From Omphiscola glabra (taxonomy: Eukaryota; Mollusca; Gastropoda; Lymnaeidae), in contig OZ024795.1 of the NCBI GenBank assembly GCA_964017045.1, forward strand, positions 53,855,350-53,919,349: a DNA stretch of 64,000 nt, given 5' to 3'. This document shows, piece after piece, positions 1 through 12,800 of this stretch (position 1 is the stretch's first letter; each line of letters opens with the position of its first letter). The translations under genes and the position numbers were made by a program. The notes beneath the pieces are model-generated. The model was not told the DNA's origin. It made no database searches and saw only the letters and a list, made by a program, of their open reading frames with translations.

Positions 1-321
1 TTATATTTGCTGTTGTGTTTCTGGCGGGGGTGGCAAAATCTTTGCATAATTGACCCACTTCCTGTCAACTTATCGAACTGAAAGTTGGACCATTAACTTG
101 TTGCCGATGACAACACATTCTATCAATTTACGCCCAATGATCAGTTTTTCTGTTTTTAAATGGGAAGATGAAGGAAATATGATGACACTGATTTCATGAA
201 ATAAAATTCCTGATAACTGCGCTAAATAACATTCTTTATAAAAAACAAATATCCCAAGTGCATTTGGTGCGTAATATTTTCTTTTGTTTTTCTGAAATGT
301 TGAAATAAGTCTGCAGTCTTA

Positions 322-456
322 CACAGGGGTCGCCTAAGACCATCGGAAAACACATATATATGAAGTAGCAACGAAATTAATTTTATGGTTGGGGGTCATC
401 ACAACACGAGAAACTGCATTAAGGGGTCGCGGCATTGGGAAGGTTGAGAACCAATG
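322..456 (+). mobile_element. hAT-superfamily nonautonomous transposon fragment (URR1/SPIN-like end)
   Basis: The segment contains aggggtcgcctaagaccatc, then ggttgggggtcatcacaaca, then aaggggtcgcggcattggg, and ends ggttgagaaccaatg. From memory this closely resembles the terminal part of hAT-Charlie elements of the URR1/SPIN type, whose terminal inverted repeat reads CAGNGGTTCTCAACC. The opposite inverted repeat is missing, so the copy is truncated. It lies downstream of exon 21 in the gene's orientation. Confidence 0.6.
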
Positions 457-510
457 CCCTATGCGGATTTAAAGTGTTAAACACAGATAAAAAAAAACAT
501 AATTCTCCTT

Positions 511-606
511 TTGAATACAACTTGTATCAGTATGGCAAAATGTCATCTTTTGAGACAAATTGAATACAACTTGTATCAGTATGGTAAAATGTCATCTTTT
601 GAGACA
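511..606. repeat. Tandem dimer, about 48 bp
   Basis: Two copies of a unit containing gaatacaacttgtatcagta, differing by a single base over most of the length. Confidence 0.85.
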
Positions 607-747
607 TTTCCATGTTAAAATTAACATCAAGTATGGCAGACTGGAAATGACATTGTATGGATTCATTCTGCCAGAAAGCTCACTGAAAGTAAGTTATCAT
701 CTTTCTTTAATGAGACCCTCGGTCGATAGCCCACCAGAAGAACTCAC

Positions 748-894
748 ATATTTGGTGGAACAGATATTGCAGATGTGACGGATCTCCTTGGCGATCATGC
801 GCAGCTTTTCAAAGTTGATGAGACCGTCCATGGTCGAGTCGTTGCCAAGGTGAATAAAATACAGATCTTTCTTAAAGATGGGATAAAATGGAAT
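748..894 (-). CDS. RAPGEF2: RAPGEF2 exon 21: RasGEF domain, last exon in the window
   Basis: A 49-codon phase-0 exon. It reads [20 protein letters not shown] and [20 protein letters not shown], ending CSTKY at the donor TATGTGAGT. The P-x-x-P-x-x-x-K-D-L-x-F-x-H-x-G-N-D and NFEKxRxIAxEI motifs are the end of the RasGEF catalytic domain. No exon for the expected following segment (MDPALMF... and the long Ser/Pro-rich tail) can be seen in the remaining 747 bases. Confidence 0.96.
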
Positions 895-3800
895 CTGAGG
901 GGAAGAGTTGATCAATAAAGAAATTTAGTCAATGAGGCAGATACAGAATGAACGATGTAATCACTGTTTAAGAATTTTACTTTGGATCTTTAAAAGTAAA
1001 TAACTTAACGTTCGTCAGTAAATGAATCTGAAAAACAAATGTCTTGCTAGTAACAAGTACACCACCTGTTGTTTGAGATAAGAAAACTTAAAAGTGACCT
1101 ACATATGGAGGCTGTACATGTTCGCTGTTGATGAGATTACGATATTTGGCCATATTACGTGATGGATCCATTAAAGATTGGAGATCCTGAGAGGTAAAAG
1201 AAGACATAAATATTACAAATCACTCAATAGGTAGCCATTCATTAAATGTTGGGCTTTAAAAACAATTCAAGTAATTTTTAAAATCTGTTTCCAGGAATTA
1301 GTTTAACAAATTTATAACCTGGGAAAAAAAAGAGGAGAAAAATCAATCTTACTCCTGAAACTGTGCGGTTAGCATTCAATAGATGCACAAAGTAAACAAG
1401 AAAAGAAAAACAACAAAAGTGTACAGAGAAATAAATTGTGCACGATATGCGTGTCACAGGAACCAACCTCAAAGAGCTTTGAGTATTTACTAGGTAACCT
1501 CTCCCATGTCATCTTTAACCTAGAGATGGAACCGTGGCCCAGACCACTCAGGATGGCAAACATGGAATTGAAGTTTTTGGAATCTTTACAATGTTCTGAT
1601 GAATAGATGTTGAAGAAATTTGTAGGGCATGCTTCAATAATATTGTCACATAAAGTGGGATTAGTGAAACACATTGTATTGCAAAATAAATTGGCGGCTT
1701 TTGTTTTTCCTTTATACATCAAGCCGAGGTGTGAACATGGGTGGTGGTTTAAAGGAAAAAGGGGGGGGGGTGTAGAGCAAAATGGGTGGGTTGGTCATGA
1801 AAATGGGACTCTTGCTTGATATAATGATAATAATTCAATTGCCCTTACATTACATCACATTTTTGTACATGTGTTCACATGCCGACTAACAGGCCCAAAT
1901 TTATTATATTTATTGACAAGGTGACTTACTGGCTATTTTAATAAAATGTTTGAGCAGTTTGGTGCGTTTGACTAGATTAACTTCACTGGTGATTTCTGTC
2001 ACCACCCAGAACATCTCCTTGTTCACAAGCTGAAGGAGAAAGACAGCTGCATCAAATGTTTAGATAAAATGACAGGCTATTCAAATATTTTCAAGCCCTG
2101 TAAGATGTTAGAGGGGTGGTGATAAGAAGGTGCAAGCCATTATTGTTTTCACATTATACTTTAAATAGCCGCCTGTAACGTACAGGCCAAGAGTTTATGT
2201 TCATGTGGAGAAATTGTAATGACACAAAGAAGAAAATAGTTTTAACTTTTACACATTTTTTTTGTGAGTTGTGAATTATTTTGTTTTACAATTGAACTAT
2301 TCTGTTTCATTATTGAACTATTCTGTTTCACTGGTAAGTATCGTAAGTTTATATTGGTCTTTAAATGCTATAACATGAAAACAGCACTGCGCAATGCCTC
2401 ACCTCTGCAAACTTGAGGAGCTGGCGACAGCCGTACTTTGAATCAAGACCGTAGAGGTCGTCAATGTACTCTGTGGGCTCAATGTCTCGGAACACCCGAT
2501 AGTCATTGAGCGTCAGCTGCCAGGCGACCTCGTGAGGGTTCAGCTGCAGCAGGCTGATCTGACTCTCCGCAAGGAGCTGGCCGATCAGGTCATCGGGGAT
2601 GAGCGGTTCAGAGGTCAAGTTGTTCTTCAGGTAGTACCTAAGTACACGAGGGAGGGCCCGCCTGATAGTAGTGTGAGTGGTCCCCGGAGAGAGGGGTGAA
2701 CAAGGCGATAGAGGCGAGATAGACAGACAGGAGGACATGGAGCGATGGTGGCACATGCAATCATGATTCAACATTGACGAAATAGACAGAATGAAAGGCC
2801 CGACCAACACGTCCAATGGAATCACAAGCAAACAGGTGCCCGACCAACACGTCCAATGGAATCACAAGCAAACAGGTGCGCAAACAATTAGTTTAAAATA
2901 TTTTTAAAAAAAGAAAAAAATATATTTTAAAAAATCGGAGAAGAACAAAAGAGGATTAATATAGAGAGGACAGACACATAAGAATGGGCGGGTCAACAGA
3001 GGGAGGGTGGTGGGGGGAAGAAAAAGAGAAAGACTCAACATTATTAGGCCCCTTGTGAGATTTAACATTTTCCATGGTCCAAAATAGGACCAAAGTTCAA
3101 AATTTTACCGTGGGCTCAACTAAGATGGAGTAATCATAATATGATCGGATGGGTGAATGGAGAGTTATGTCTGCACAGTTGTTAGTAAACATCATAGTCA
3201 GGGAACACATGAATTTTTATTACATCAGCAAGACCAAACCTTATTAAATAATTAGGAAAATGTAAAGATCTCTTTAACAGTCAACAACCCAAAATGATAT
3301 TTTTCTGGTTATATTATTTAAAAATTTTAAGATAAATAACTAGAAAATGATCAATGATTGCCAGGAAGGCTTCATTAAAAAAAAAAATCATTTTTAAACT
3401 GGATAAAAAGAAACAACTTAATTAAAAGATCAAGTTTTTTTGATAACTCCAGACATACTATGATATTAGTTGAACAAGTATCATCATTTAGTAAAAGTAA
3501 TATTAATTTTAAAGAAAAATGAAAGTTATTAGATCACAGACTGCATTGAACTTTCTAGGTGAACGAATTAAAAAGTAATTAATGAAGTAAGTCATTTTTT
3601 TGATAACTCATTTAGTAAAAGTAATATTAATTTTAAAGAAAAATAAAAGTTTTTAGATCACAGACTGCATTGAGAACTTTTTAGGTGAACGGATTAAAAA
3701 CTAATGAATGAAGTAAGTCATTTAGCTAGGTAGATTTGAAGTACAAAAAAATGTTGCTAATTTAAAGATATTTAAAAGCATTCGGTCTTGCTGATGGATT

Positions 3801-6800
3801 CCATGGCTATCAAAGCAAAGAAATTAAATGACTCAAACCATTCCAAAAAAAGTAATCTTTAAAATAAACTTACTCAAAAGGCAACTAGGGGCTATACAAA
3901 TATTTTTAGGCATAAATATTATTCACTTAGAAAGCACTTAAAGATTAAAATAAACGTTTGAGCTCCAAACATATCAAATAAAAAATGATGGTATTCTGTG
4001 TAATGTTGAACACATTTTGACTTGCTTTGAAATGCAATACATCAATAAAACTACTTTTTTTGTACAACATATTTTTAAAAAAAAGAGTTGTAATTGTTTC
4101 TCAGAAGAAACGAACCATAATGTTTTATTGTTAATGAACCATTTCCAAGGAATTAAAACCTAACTTTGGGTTCCAGTTATGCCTTTCCCTGCCTTCATTT
4201 GGATAAATATTTAAGAAAATAAAAACACTTAACAATTAAGGTGAAACTCCACATCTCTCATTGGTGACAATTTACAAAACCCATCAATTTTTTTTAGTAA
4301 AGATTTTAATTTTAGTCTTTTCCAATCACCATAAGAAATATTTTCCTTAAAATGGAGCCCTTGTCCATAAGCCTGATGAATTAAGACTGTTCACCAATCA
4401 TTTCTAATACAAATATATCTTGGACAGAATTTTCCCTACATTTTATTTTAACCTTGCCAAACATTCAAGAATTAAGAAATATATGTCATTATATACGGTG
4501 AGTTGGTGGAGAAGCAGTGTCCTGGCAAGGTATTATTATTACATTATAAAATACTTATCTTTTCTCAATTGATTCCATAACGTGAAGGTAGAATGTTTAA
4601 ACTGCAATGTATTTGAGTGTCCTTGTATTATAGATTTAATTCAACTTGCCAGAAATGGTTCAAGTTCATAACTGTTAACAATTTACAAAGTTCTTTAAGA
4701 AAAAAATATGGTGTCAAAAAGGATGAAAAAAAATTAGTAGTTTTTTTTGTGTTTAGCCTTCAGTACGGTAGTTGGGTTCTTAAAGAGTTTTAAAGAAAGT
4801 TAAATTCGGGCCAATAATTCTTTAAAGGAATATTCAGTGAGTTACTTTGAGCCTGAACATTATGGATCCCTAGAGTTACCTCCTTATGATTTATTTTATG
4901 CATTAATGACCTGTCCATAGAGTTACCTCCCTCTGATTTCTTTTATGCATTAACATGACCTATCCCTAGAGTTACCTCCCTATGCTTTCTTTTATGCACT
5001 TCCATGACCTATCCCTAGAGTTACCTCCCTATGACATTTAACAGGGGTGTGAGTTTTCATTTTAAAAATAAAGTTAAAATAAGCAATGAAATGCAAAGGA
5101 AGAAAAAGCATTATTTTCTTAATGGTTAATGAGCAGCAAAAAAGCAAGTTAAGGGTTAAAACACGGGACAAACATGGACAAGATGTGGACAAATTTGTAC
5201 ACATTCTCATATAGAAAACCCACACGGCATTAGGTGGATCATGTTAAGACATGATTTATCTTTTTTTTTTCCTATTCAAGATATTGTCTACCTCTTGAGG
5301 GCTTGCAAACAGTTTTAAATTCTCAATCACACATGGCAGGTAACATCTAATACACACAGCTGCAGTGTCCGACCTTCTCAAAGAGAAACAACTCTAAGCA
5401 CAAATGTGTACAACATACAACAAGAGTTATCACAATACTGACACAGCGAGTTTTCTTACTTATTTTTTATATTTTTTAAACTTGGCTAATATTTCCATCA
5501 ACACATATAAATGTATTGCCTCCATTGTCATGTCAAATATGATTTTATGTCCCTTCCATTTGGTATTATTATTAGCTGATCTTATGTCCCTTCCATTTGG
5601 TATTACTATTAGGTGATCTTATGTCCCTTCCATTTGGTATTACTATTAGTTGGCCAGTATGGCCATTAATAATATTTTTTCCTCTGCTAGTTGTGTAAAG
5701 AGGGAGAGAGCTGTTTAATTCCCAGCCTACATATAGGAGAGAGCTGTTTAATTCCCAGCCTACATATAGGAGAGAGCTGTTTAATTCCCAGCCTACATAT
5801 AGGAGAGAGCTGTTTAATTCCCAGCCTAAATATAGGAGAGAGCTGTTTAATTCCCAGCCTACATATAGGAGAGAGCTGTTTAATTCCCAGCCTACATATA
5901 GGAGAGAGCTGTTTAATTCCCAGCCTACATATAGGAGAGAGCTGTTTAATTCCCAGCCTAAATATAGGAGAGAGCTGTTTAATTCCCAGCCTACATATAG
6001 GAGAGAGCTGTTTAATTCCCAGCCTACATATAGGAGAAAGCTGTTTAATTCCCAGCCTACATATAAGTTGTCTTCAATTTTTTAATCAGGGTTTTCCTCC
6101 TTAAGAACTTTCTTGCGGAGCTGATGAGCCCATCCATTCCAGCCAGCAGTTAGCCCTTGGCTAGACACATTTCAACCTGATGCCCACCGTCGGGCTATAA
6201 TTGTGTCACAGGGCCGCATCTACACGATCGTGATTTGAAATGAAGCACATCAAAGCCAAGTAGTAAGGTGATATTCTATTGGCTGTAAGTGATTGGCTAT
6301 ATGTGTATGATATCAGGGAGCTATGTGCATTACCATATCTAGTTTGGTGTCTGGGTGAAGGGATTGCCCCGTTGCTTATTGTCAGTCAGTTTATTCAGGA
6401 GAGGGTGAGCTACAACATCAACATTAAGTGTAGAGCCATGCAAAGAAAATGAAATTGACCCATTGCAGAGCAAACCAAAAAATAAATAAAAACAAAACAA
6501 CAAATAACAAAGACCCTTTGGGGGAGCAAAAAGAATAATATCCAGGCACCACAACAATGACACGAGCCATAACATGAAGTCAGTAACAAGTGTGCAAATG
6601 ATAAATGAATGATTGATGCTCACATCAAGGAGTTCGGATTTTAAAAAATGATTTTTATCTGACAGCTAAATTGTTTACATTAAACCTGTAAACTGCCAAC
6701 ACCATTTCAATCAAACTAGAATATTTTACAATATGTCTGCTTGATATGATTTAATACAAGATGTAATGGAAATGATCTGTGCCTGTTTAAGCCTAGCAAC

Positions 6801-9800
6801 TCTACTAAAAAATAATAACGATATAACAAGAGAAAATAAAACCTAATGATTGGACTAAGGCATAATCGAAACAATTTTATAGTAATGTTTATACTTTATT
6901 TTTTATCATATTTATTTTATTATGTCTTTAAGCCTCTGTGTGGAAATACAATGTTTTCAATAGGGTTAAGTCCCATAATGACAAATGAAAAGATAATGTC
7001 TGAGCTACCATTCTAAACTAAAGTCTGGCAGTTTACAAGATAACCAATAACTGACGCTCCATCCACAGATCTAAATCTCACTAGGGCTTCACAATGTAAA
7101 GAAGATGAGGCTGTAGACCAGCACTGAAAATACTCAAATGTAGGAGGTCAAAAAATGATTTCAGTAGTATCAATAGAAAACAGTGGCGAGATAATTTTGT
7201 AAACAAGGGTGGGAGGAAGGACAACTCATGACTTGATTGAATGAGGTGTAACAGTATCATACAATATATGTACAACATCAGAACAATGACAGGCTATAAT
7301 ACGTGAGTGGAAGGAGATGTTGCCGACAACAAGGACAGGCTATCATACGTGAGTGGAAGGAGATGTTGCCGACAACAAGGACAGGCTATCATACGTGAGT
7401 GGAAGGAGATGTTGCCGACAACAAGGACAGCTAGAATAAAACCTAATAAAAGAAGATAAATTGGACCTGAAATTATATCTTTTTCGTATGGAACGAAATT
7501 TAAAAAAAAAACCGGACAGTGGCAACTATTTTAGATTTGGTGTTAACCATTGAGGGTAAATAAAATTCATAACTCTCACATTAAAAATGTAAAATACTTA
7601 TCAAAAAAAAAATTATTCTTGTGTCTGATGATATTCAAATATGTGAGAGCCAAAATGCCACAACTTTTAGTATAGTTTAATTCAGGACTTCTTTTGACCT
7701 GATAATACAATTTTTTTTGTATATCCACCTGTAAGAGCTAACAGGTAATATTTACATAAAAGAGGGGGGGGGGAAGGGGGGGGGGGACACACAAGACATT
7801 TGCTACTAAAGATTTTCATTAAAATTAAAAAAAAAAACCACATTAATTCTTGAGGTTTACAAGCATGATGCAACCACAACTCTGAATATGAAATGATACA
7901 ACGACCATCACCAAGAAAACATCAGATACGTGTGAGGTAAGATGCAACGGTCTGGCCCTTATTATTATCTTATTCGATGGTTCACAAACTGCCGATGTCT
8001 GGATGAGCTCTATTCTGTTATATCCTGATTGTCACACTTTGTTGAAATATATTATGGGGGTAAATACAAGGACCCCTGTTTGAGCCTTAGACATAAAATA
8101 TTGAAGTTGTTTCACTTCTGTTTGGCCAAAACATGCTCTGCGTATGTTTCCTTCTTTTCTTGCTCATCTAGCTAAACATGATACGAAAACGATGCGTGAC
8201 ATGGTACGTAAACAACACATGATATGGTACGTAACAGATACCTGACACAGGGGTAGGGATGGTAAATGAGTTGACATTGGGATATATATAGATATGAAGT
8301 TCAACAACACAACAGACTCACACAAATTAAAGGCAGCTACATGTATAAGGTGATGGTAACTAACATGTGATGTCAGTGGGTCTGAACCTAGATTATTTCT
8401 TCCCCTAAGGCTATTGCTATTAGCCCCAATTTGTCCTAAAAAAAGACAACAAACATGCATTAGTGTTACAAACCCCAACCAAAATTTCTTTGCTTTTCCT
8501 CCATTGTCTCAGGGAGTTATGGAGGAGAAGCTAGCCCACTGTGACATATACTCAAGTGAAAATGTCAATCCATTTTTCTGTCTCTTCACTTCGGATACAT
8601 CCTATGAGAAGGCCAGGCACCTACCTAATCAAGGTTCAGATCCACTACTGGAAGGGGAACACAAAAATGAGGACTACCATCACAAAATAGTGTCTGACTG
8701 TAGTGTACTAAAAAAGCTAAATCAAAGGCTCTGAGAGTGCTTTAATGCAAAGACAGGTTAAAAGAAGCAAGTGATGGTGGAAGTCCACTCACCGTCCGTT
8801 CAGGTTTAGCCTTTCTGGCAAATTGCTTAAATTGTCCGGCAGTCGTTTGCTCTTGATGAACTTCTCCATCTCAACCGTCACCTCTCGCAAAGAATAGTTG
8901 CTGGGAGTAACAATGTTTGAAACAAAAATTTTCTCATGAGCCGCAAAAATCAACAGTTACGCTGTGAACTGAGAGCAAGTATTCATCTAATAAATCTATC
9001 AAACTTCTAAATAAGAACCGTTAGAAAAAGTCACCTAAAAACTGACAAAAAGCTACTGTAGGGGTTACATTCAGAAGATATGAGTGAACTTAACAAAGTG
9101 AGCTATGGTTAAAGGTTGGAAAAATATGTATGTCTGTACATACCAACTAGGATCTGTAATACCAAACTCTTGAAGAGCCAACATCACAACTTCTTTGGCA
9201 GTAGTTTCCTAAAATATAAATTTGACTCACTTTTTTTTGTATTGTACAGAGTCGGGGCCAACAGCCATTAACAAACTTATAAAGACTTCTTCTTCCTAAT
9301 TTCACTAAGACTTCTTCTTCTTAATTTCACTAAAGACTTCTTCTTCTTAATTCACTAAAGACTTGTTCTTCGTAATTCACTGACTAAAAAAAAAAAATCA
9401 CTTTCAAGGTAATAACAAAAATCTGGTTAACAAATTTTGTTTGTGAAATTTCTATCAAATGCTGCCAGTTTGAATTGTGTACCTTGTGAATCAGCAGGTA
9501 TTTGAAAGTTTGATCTGATTTATAGACTTTGACGACATGCTCTGGCATTTCATTCCTGTCATCCACAATAAGACCCACAGAGGTGATATCTGGATTACTG
9601 GCACTAAAATGGCTGCTCAGTGTAGTCCCTGTGTTGGAGGATGACGATGACGTGGAAGATTTCCGAGACGGCTTCGAGTAGAGGCTTTCATCAGAATGGT
9701 TTATAGATGCAGATTCACGACTAAATATTGGTTAAAAAAAAAAAAACGAATGGGGGAAAAAAAACATGCTTGATCAAAAAAGCCACCATTGACAAAACTG

Positions 9801-12800
9801 CTAACAATTTACGATAGAAAAATGTCAACAATTTCAGTTTGAAAAGAAACAAGCATGCCAAGTCCACAATCCTAAATCAACTAAAATTATAATTTCAAGT
9901 CACTGCGAATGATCAAAAAAAAAAAACCCACCGCTATGGCAGTGATGTCAACCTTCATCACCGTGGTCTCAAAATACGTTCACACAAAGTCTAGAACACA
10001 CAATTGATTTACCAGTAATGTTATTCAGCTACTTGTGTATCAAGACAAGCACAGTGATTGAGTTTGACAACCCTGAGGTCTGCTAACACTGAGAGTTTGG
10101 ACACCAGCAGCCATCTATCTAATGTTAACACAGAGTTTGGACACCAGCAGCCATCTATCTAATGTTAACACTGAGAGTTTGGACACCAGCAGCCATCTAT
10201 CTAATGTTAACACTGAGAGTTTGGACACCAGCAGCCATCCATCTAATGTTACACTTCTAAAAAAAACAAAATCATTCACTCACCCGTTAATGTTTTTAGG
10301 CATAATATTAAAATGTGTTAGAGCCTTTCGCAACTTTGATGTGGACCCAAAGATGCCTGAACGCTTCTCTGTTTTTTTGTTATCTTTCAAGTCTGTGGTG
10401 AACATGGGTGTCGTCGAGTCTAAATCGGGAACCGACAGTCGTTGTTTGGGGTTTGGTGTATTACCATCTTCTCGCTTGACTTTTCTAGGGGTGTTTTTCT
10501 CAGATGCCCTCAGCATGTCTTTAAATTCTACAATGACAAGTCAGAAATAATGAACATTGTGTTCAACAACAAGAAACTGAAGGCAACAACAAAAAAGAGA
10601 GAAAAATGTGTGCGTTGAAATATGAACTGAAACAGCATTGGGTTAAAAAATCTGATCTCTTACAATGGGTTTATTTTTGGTTTTTATGTGAACATATCTA
10701 TTGAAAAGATTGACACCAATGACAGTAACTGGTGTGCATCTCACAGGATATATTCCATGGTCTAGTTCTAAAGAATTATCAAGTAGAAGATGGCATAAAA
10801 AAGGCAGCATTACAACGGCCATATCAATCAGTATATAGAGAAAGAGAGAGAGTCACAATAGAATCTACTGGGTGAGTGAAAGAACCATACACTCAGATAT
10901 GTTCATTTTGAGTGTGTGGTCAGTTATTAAAATGGGGTAGACAGGAGGTCTTCTGCGAAAACTATCAAGTCATGAAAGGTTGCGTCCCATTTCTCTTGAC
11001 AGCAATTCAAGGTCAACAGCTGCCTATGATAGCCCAGGGTTTTTTACAAATGAAATAAATCAGGAAGTATATGAACCAACCGACCTTGTAGATTTGATTT
11101 AACCGTGATTGAGAGATGTGTAGTCCCTCGGAGGATCTCCAGAGCTTTGTTGTAGTAGATCTGTTGAAACTTGTGACCGTTTACTTCTAGAATCTGAGGA
11201 TAAAGAAAACTTAATGGTCAGACGATACTTAATGACATGGTATCTCAATTTTTAATTAAACAAAGATATGATCAATCTTTTTTAAAACCAGGCGACTCCA
11301 CTGTAGTTATAAACATGACAAGATGTCAATGAAATGAAGCAAATATTAAACTAATACGCTTTCATTCTTTGGTGCAGAGGATCAAAATCTTCAACCTCTT
11401 GGAATGGAGAGATCTTTTAATTACTGTACAGTGTTGATGTAATGTTATGTTTATTTGTGTTGTTGCTAATATGATTAGTCATGGTTAACTGTTCAGGGCA
11501 TCACAATGAATAGCTGAGTCAGGGTTCTATCACATTGACAATGAATAGCTGAGTCAGGGTTCTATCACATTGACAATGAATAGCTGAGTCAGGGGTCTAT
11601 CACATTGACAATGAATAGCCGAGTCAGTGTTCTATCACATTGACAATGAATAGCTGAGTCAGGGTTCTATCACATTGACAATGAATAGCCGAGTCAGGGT
11701 TCTATCACATTGACAATGAATAGCTGAGTCAGGGTTCTATCACATTGACAATGAATAGCCGAGTCAGGGTTCTATCACATTGACAATGAATAGCTGAGTC
11801 AGGGTTCTATCACATTGACAATGAGTAGCTGAGTCAGGGTTCTATCACATTGACAATGAATAGCTGAGTCAGGGTTCTATCACATTGACAATGAATAGCT
11901 GAGTCAGGGTTCTATCACATTGACAATGAGTAGCCAAGTCAGGGTTCTATCACATCGACAATGTGTAGCTGAGTCAGGGTTCTATCACATTGACAATGAA
12001 TAGCTGAGTCAGGGTTCTATCACATTGACAATGAATAGCTGAGTCAGGGTTCTATCACATTGACAATGAATAGCTGAGTCAGGGTTCTATCACATTGACA
12101 ATGAATAGCTGAGTCAGGGTTCTATCACATTGACAATGAATAGCCGAGTCAGGGTTCCATCACATTGACAATGAGTAGCCAAGTCAGGGTTCTATCACAT
12201 TGACAATGTGTAGCTGAGTCAGGGTTCTATCACATTGACAATGAATAGCTGAGTCAGGGTTCTATCACATTGACAATGAATAGCTGAGTCAGGGTTCTAT
12301 CACATTGACAATGAGTAGCCGAGTCAGGGTTCTATCACATTGACAATGAATAGCTGAGTCAGGGTTCTTCACATTGACAATGAGTAGCTGAGTCAGGGTT
12401 CTATCACATTGACAATGAATAGCTGAGCCAGGGTTCTATCACATTGACAATGAATAGCTGAGTCAGGGTTCTATCACATTGACAATGAGTAGCTGAGTCA
12501 GGGTTCTATCACATTGACAATGAATAGCTGAGTCAGGGTTCTATCACATTGACAATGAATAGCTGAGTCAGTGTTCTATCACATTGACAATGAGTAGCTG
12601 AGTCAGTGTTCTATCACATTGACAAAGAGTAGCTGAGTCAGGGTTCTATCACATTGACAATGAATAGCTGAGTCAGGGTTCTATCACATTGACAATGAGT
12701 AGCTGAGTCAGGGTTCTATCACATTGACAATGAGTAGCTGAGTCAGGGTTCTATCACATTGACAATGAATAGCTGAGTCAGGGTTCTATCACATTGACAA

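Noticed and set aside
1..747. Search for the exon following the RasGEF domain
   Set aside because: No segment in the first 747 bases encodes the expected post-RasGEF motif (MDPALMF-like) with an acceptor. The next exon is probably outside the window.
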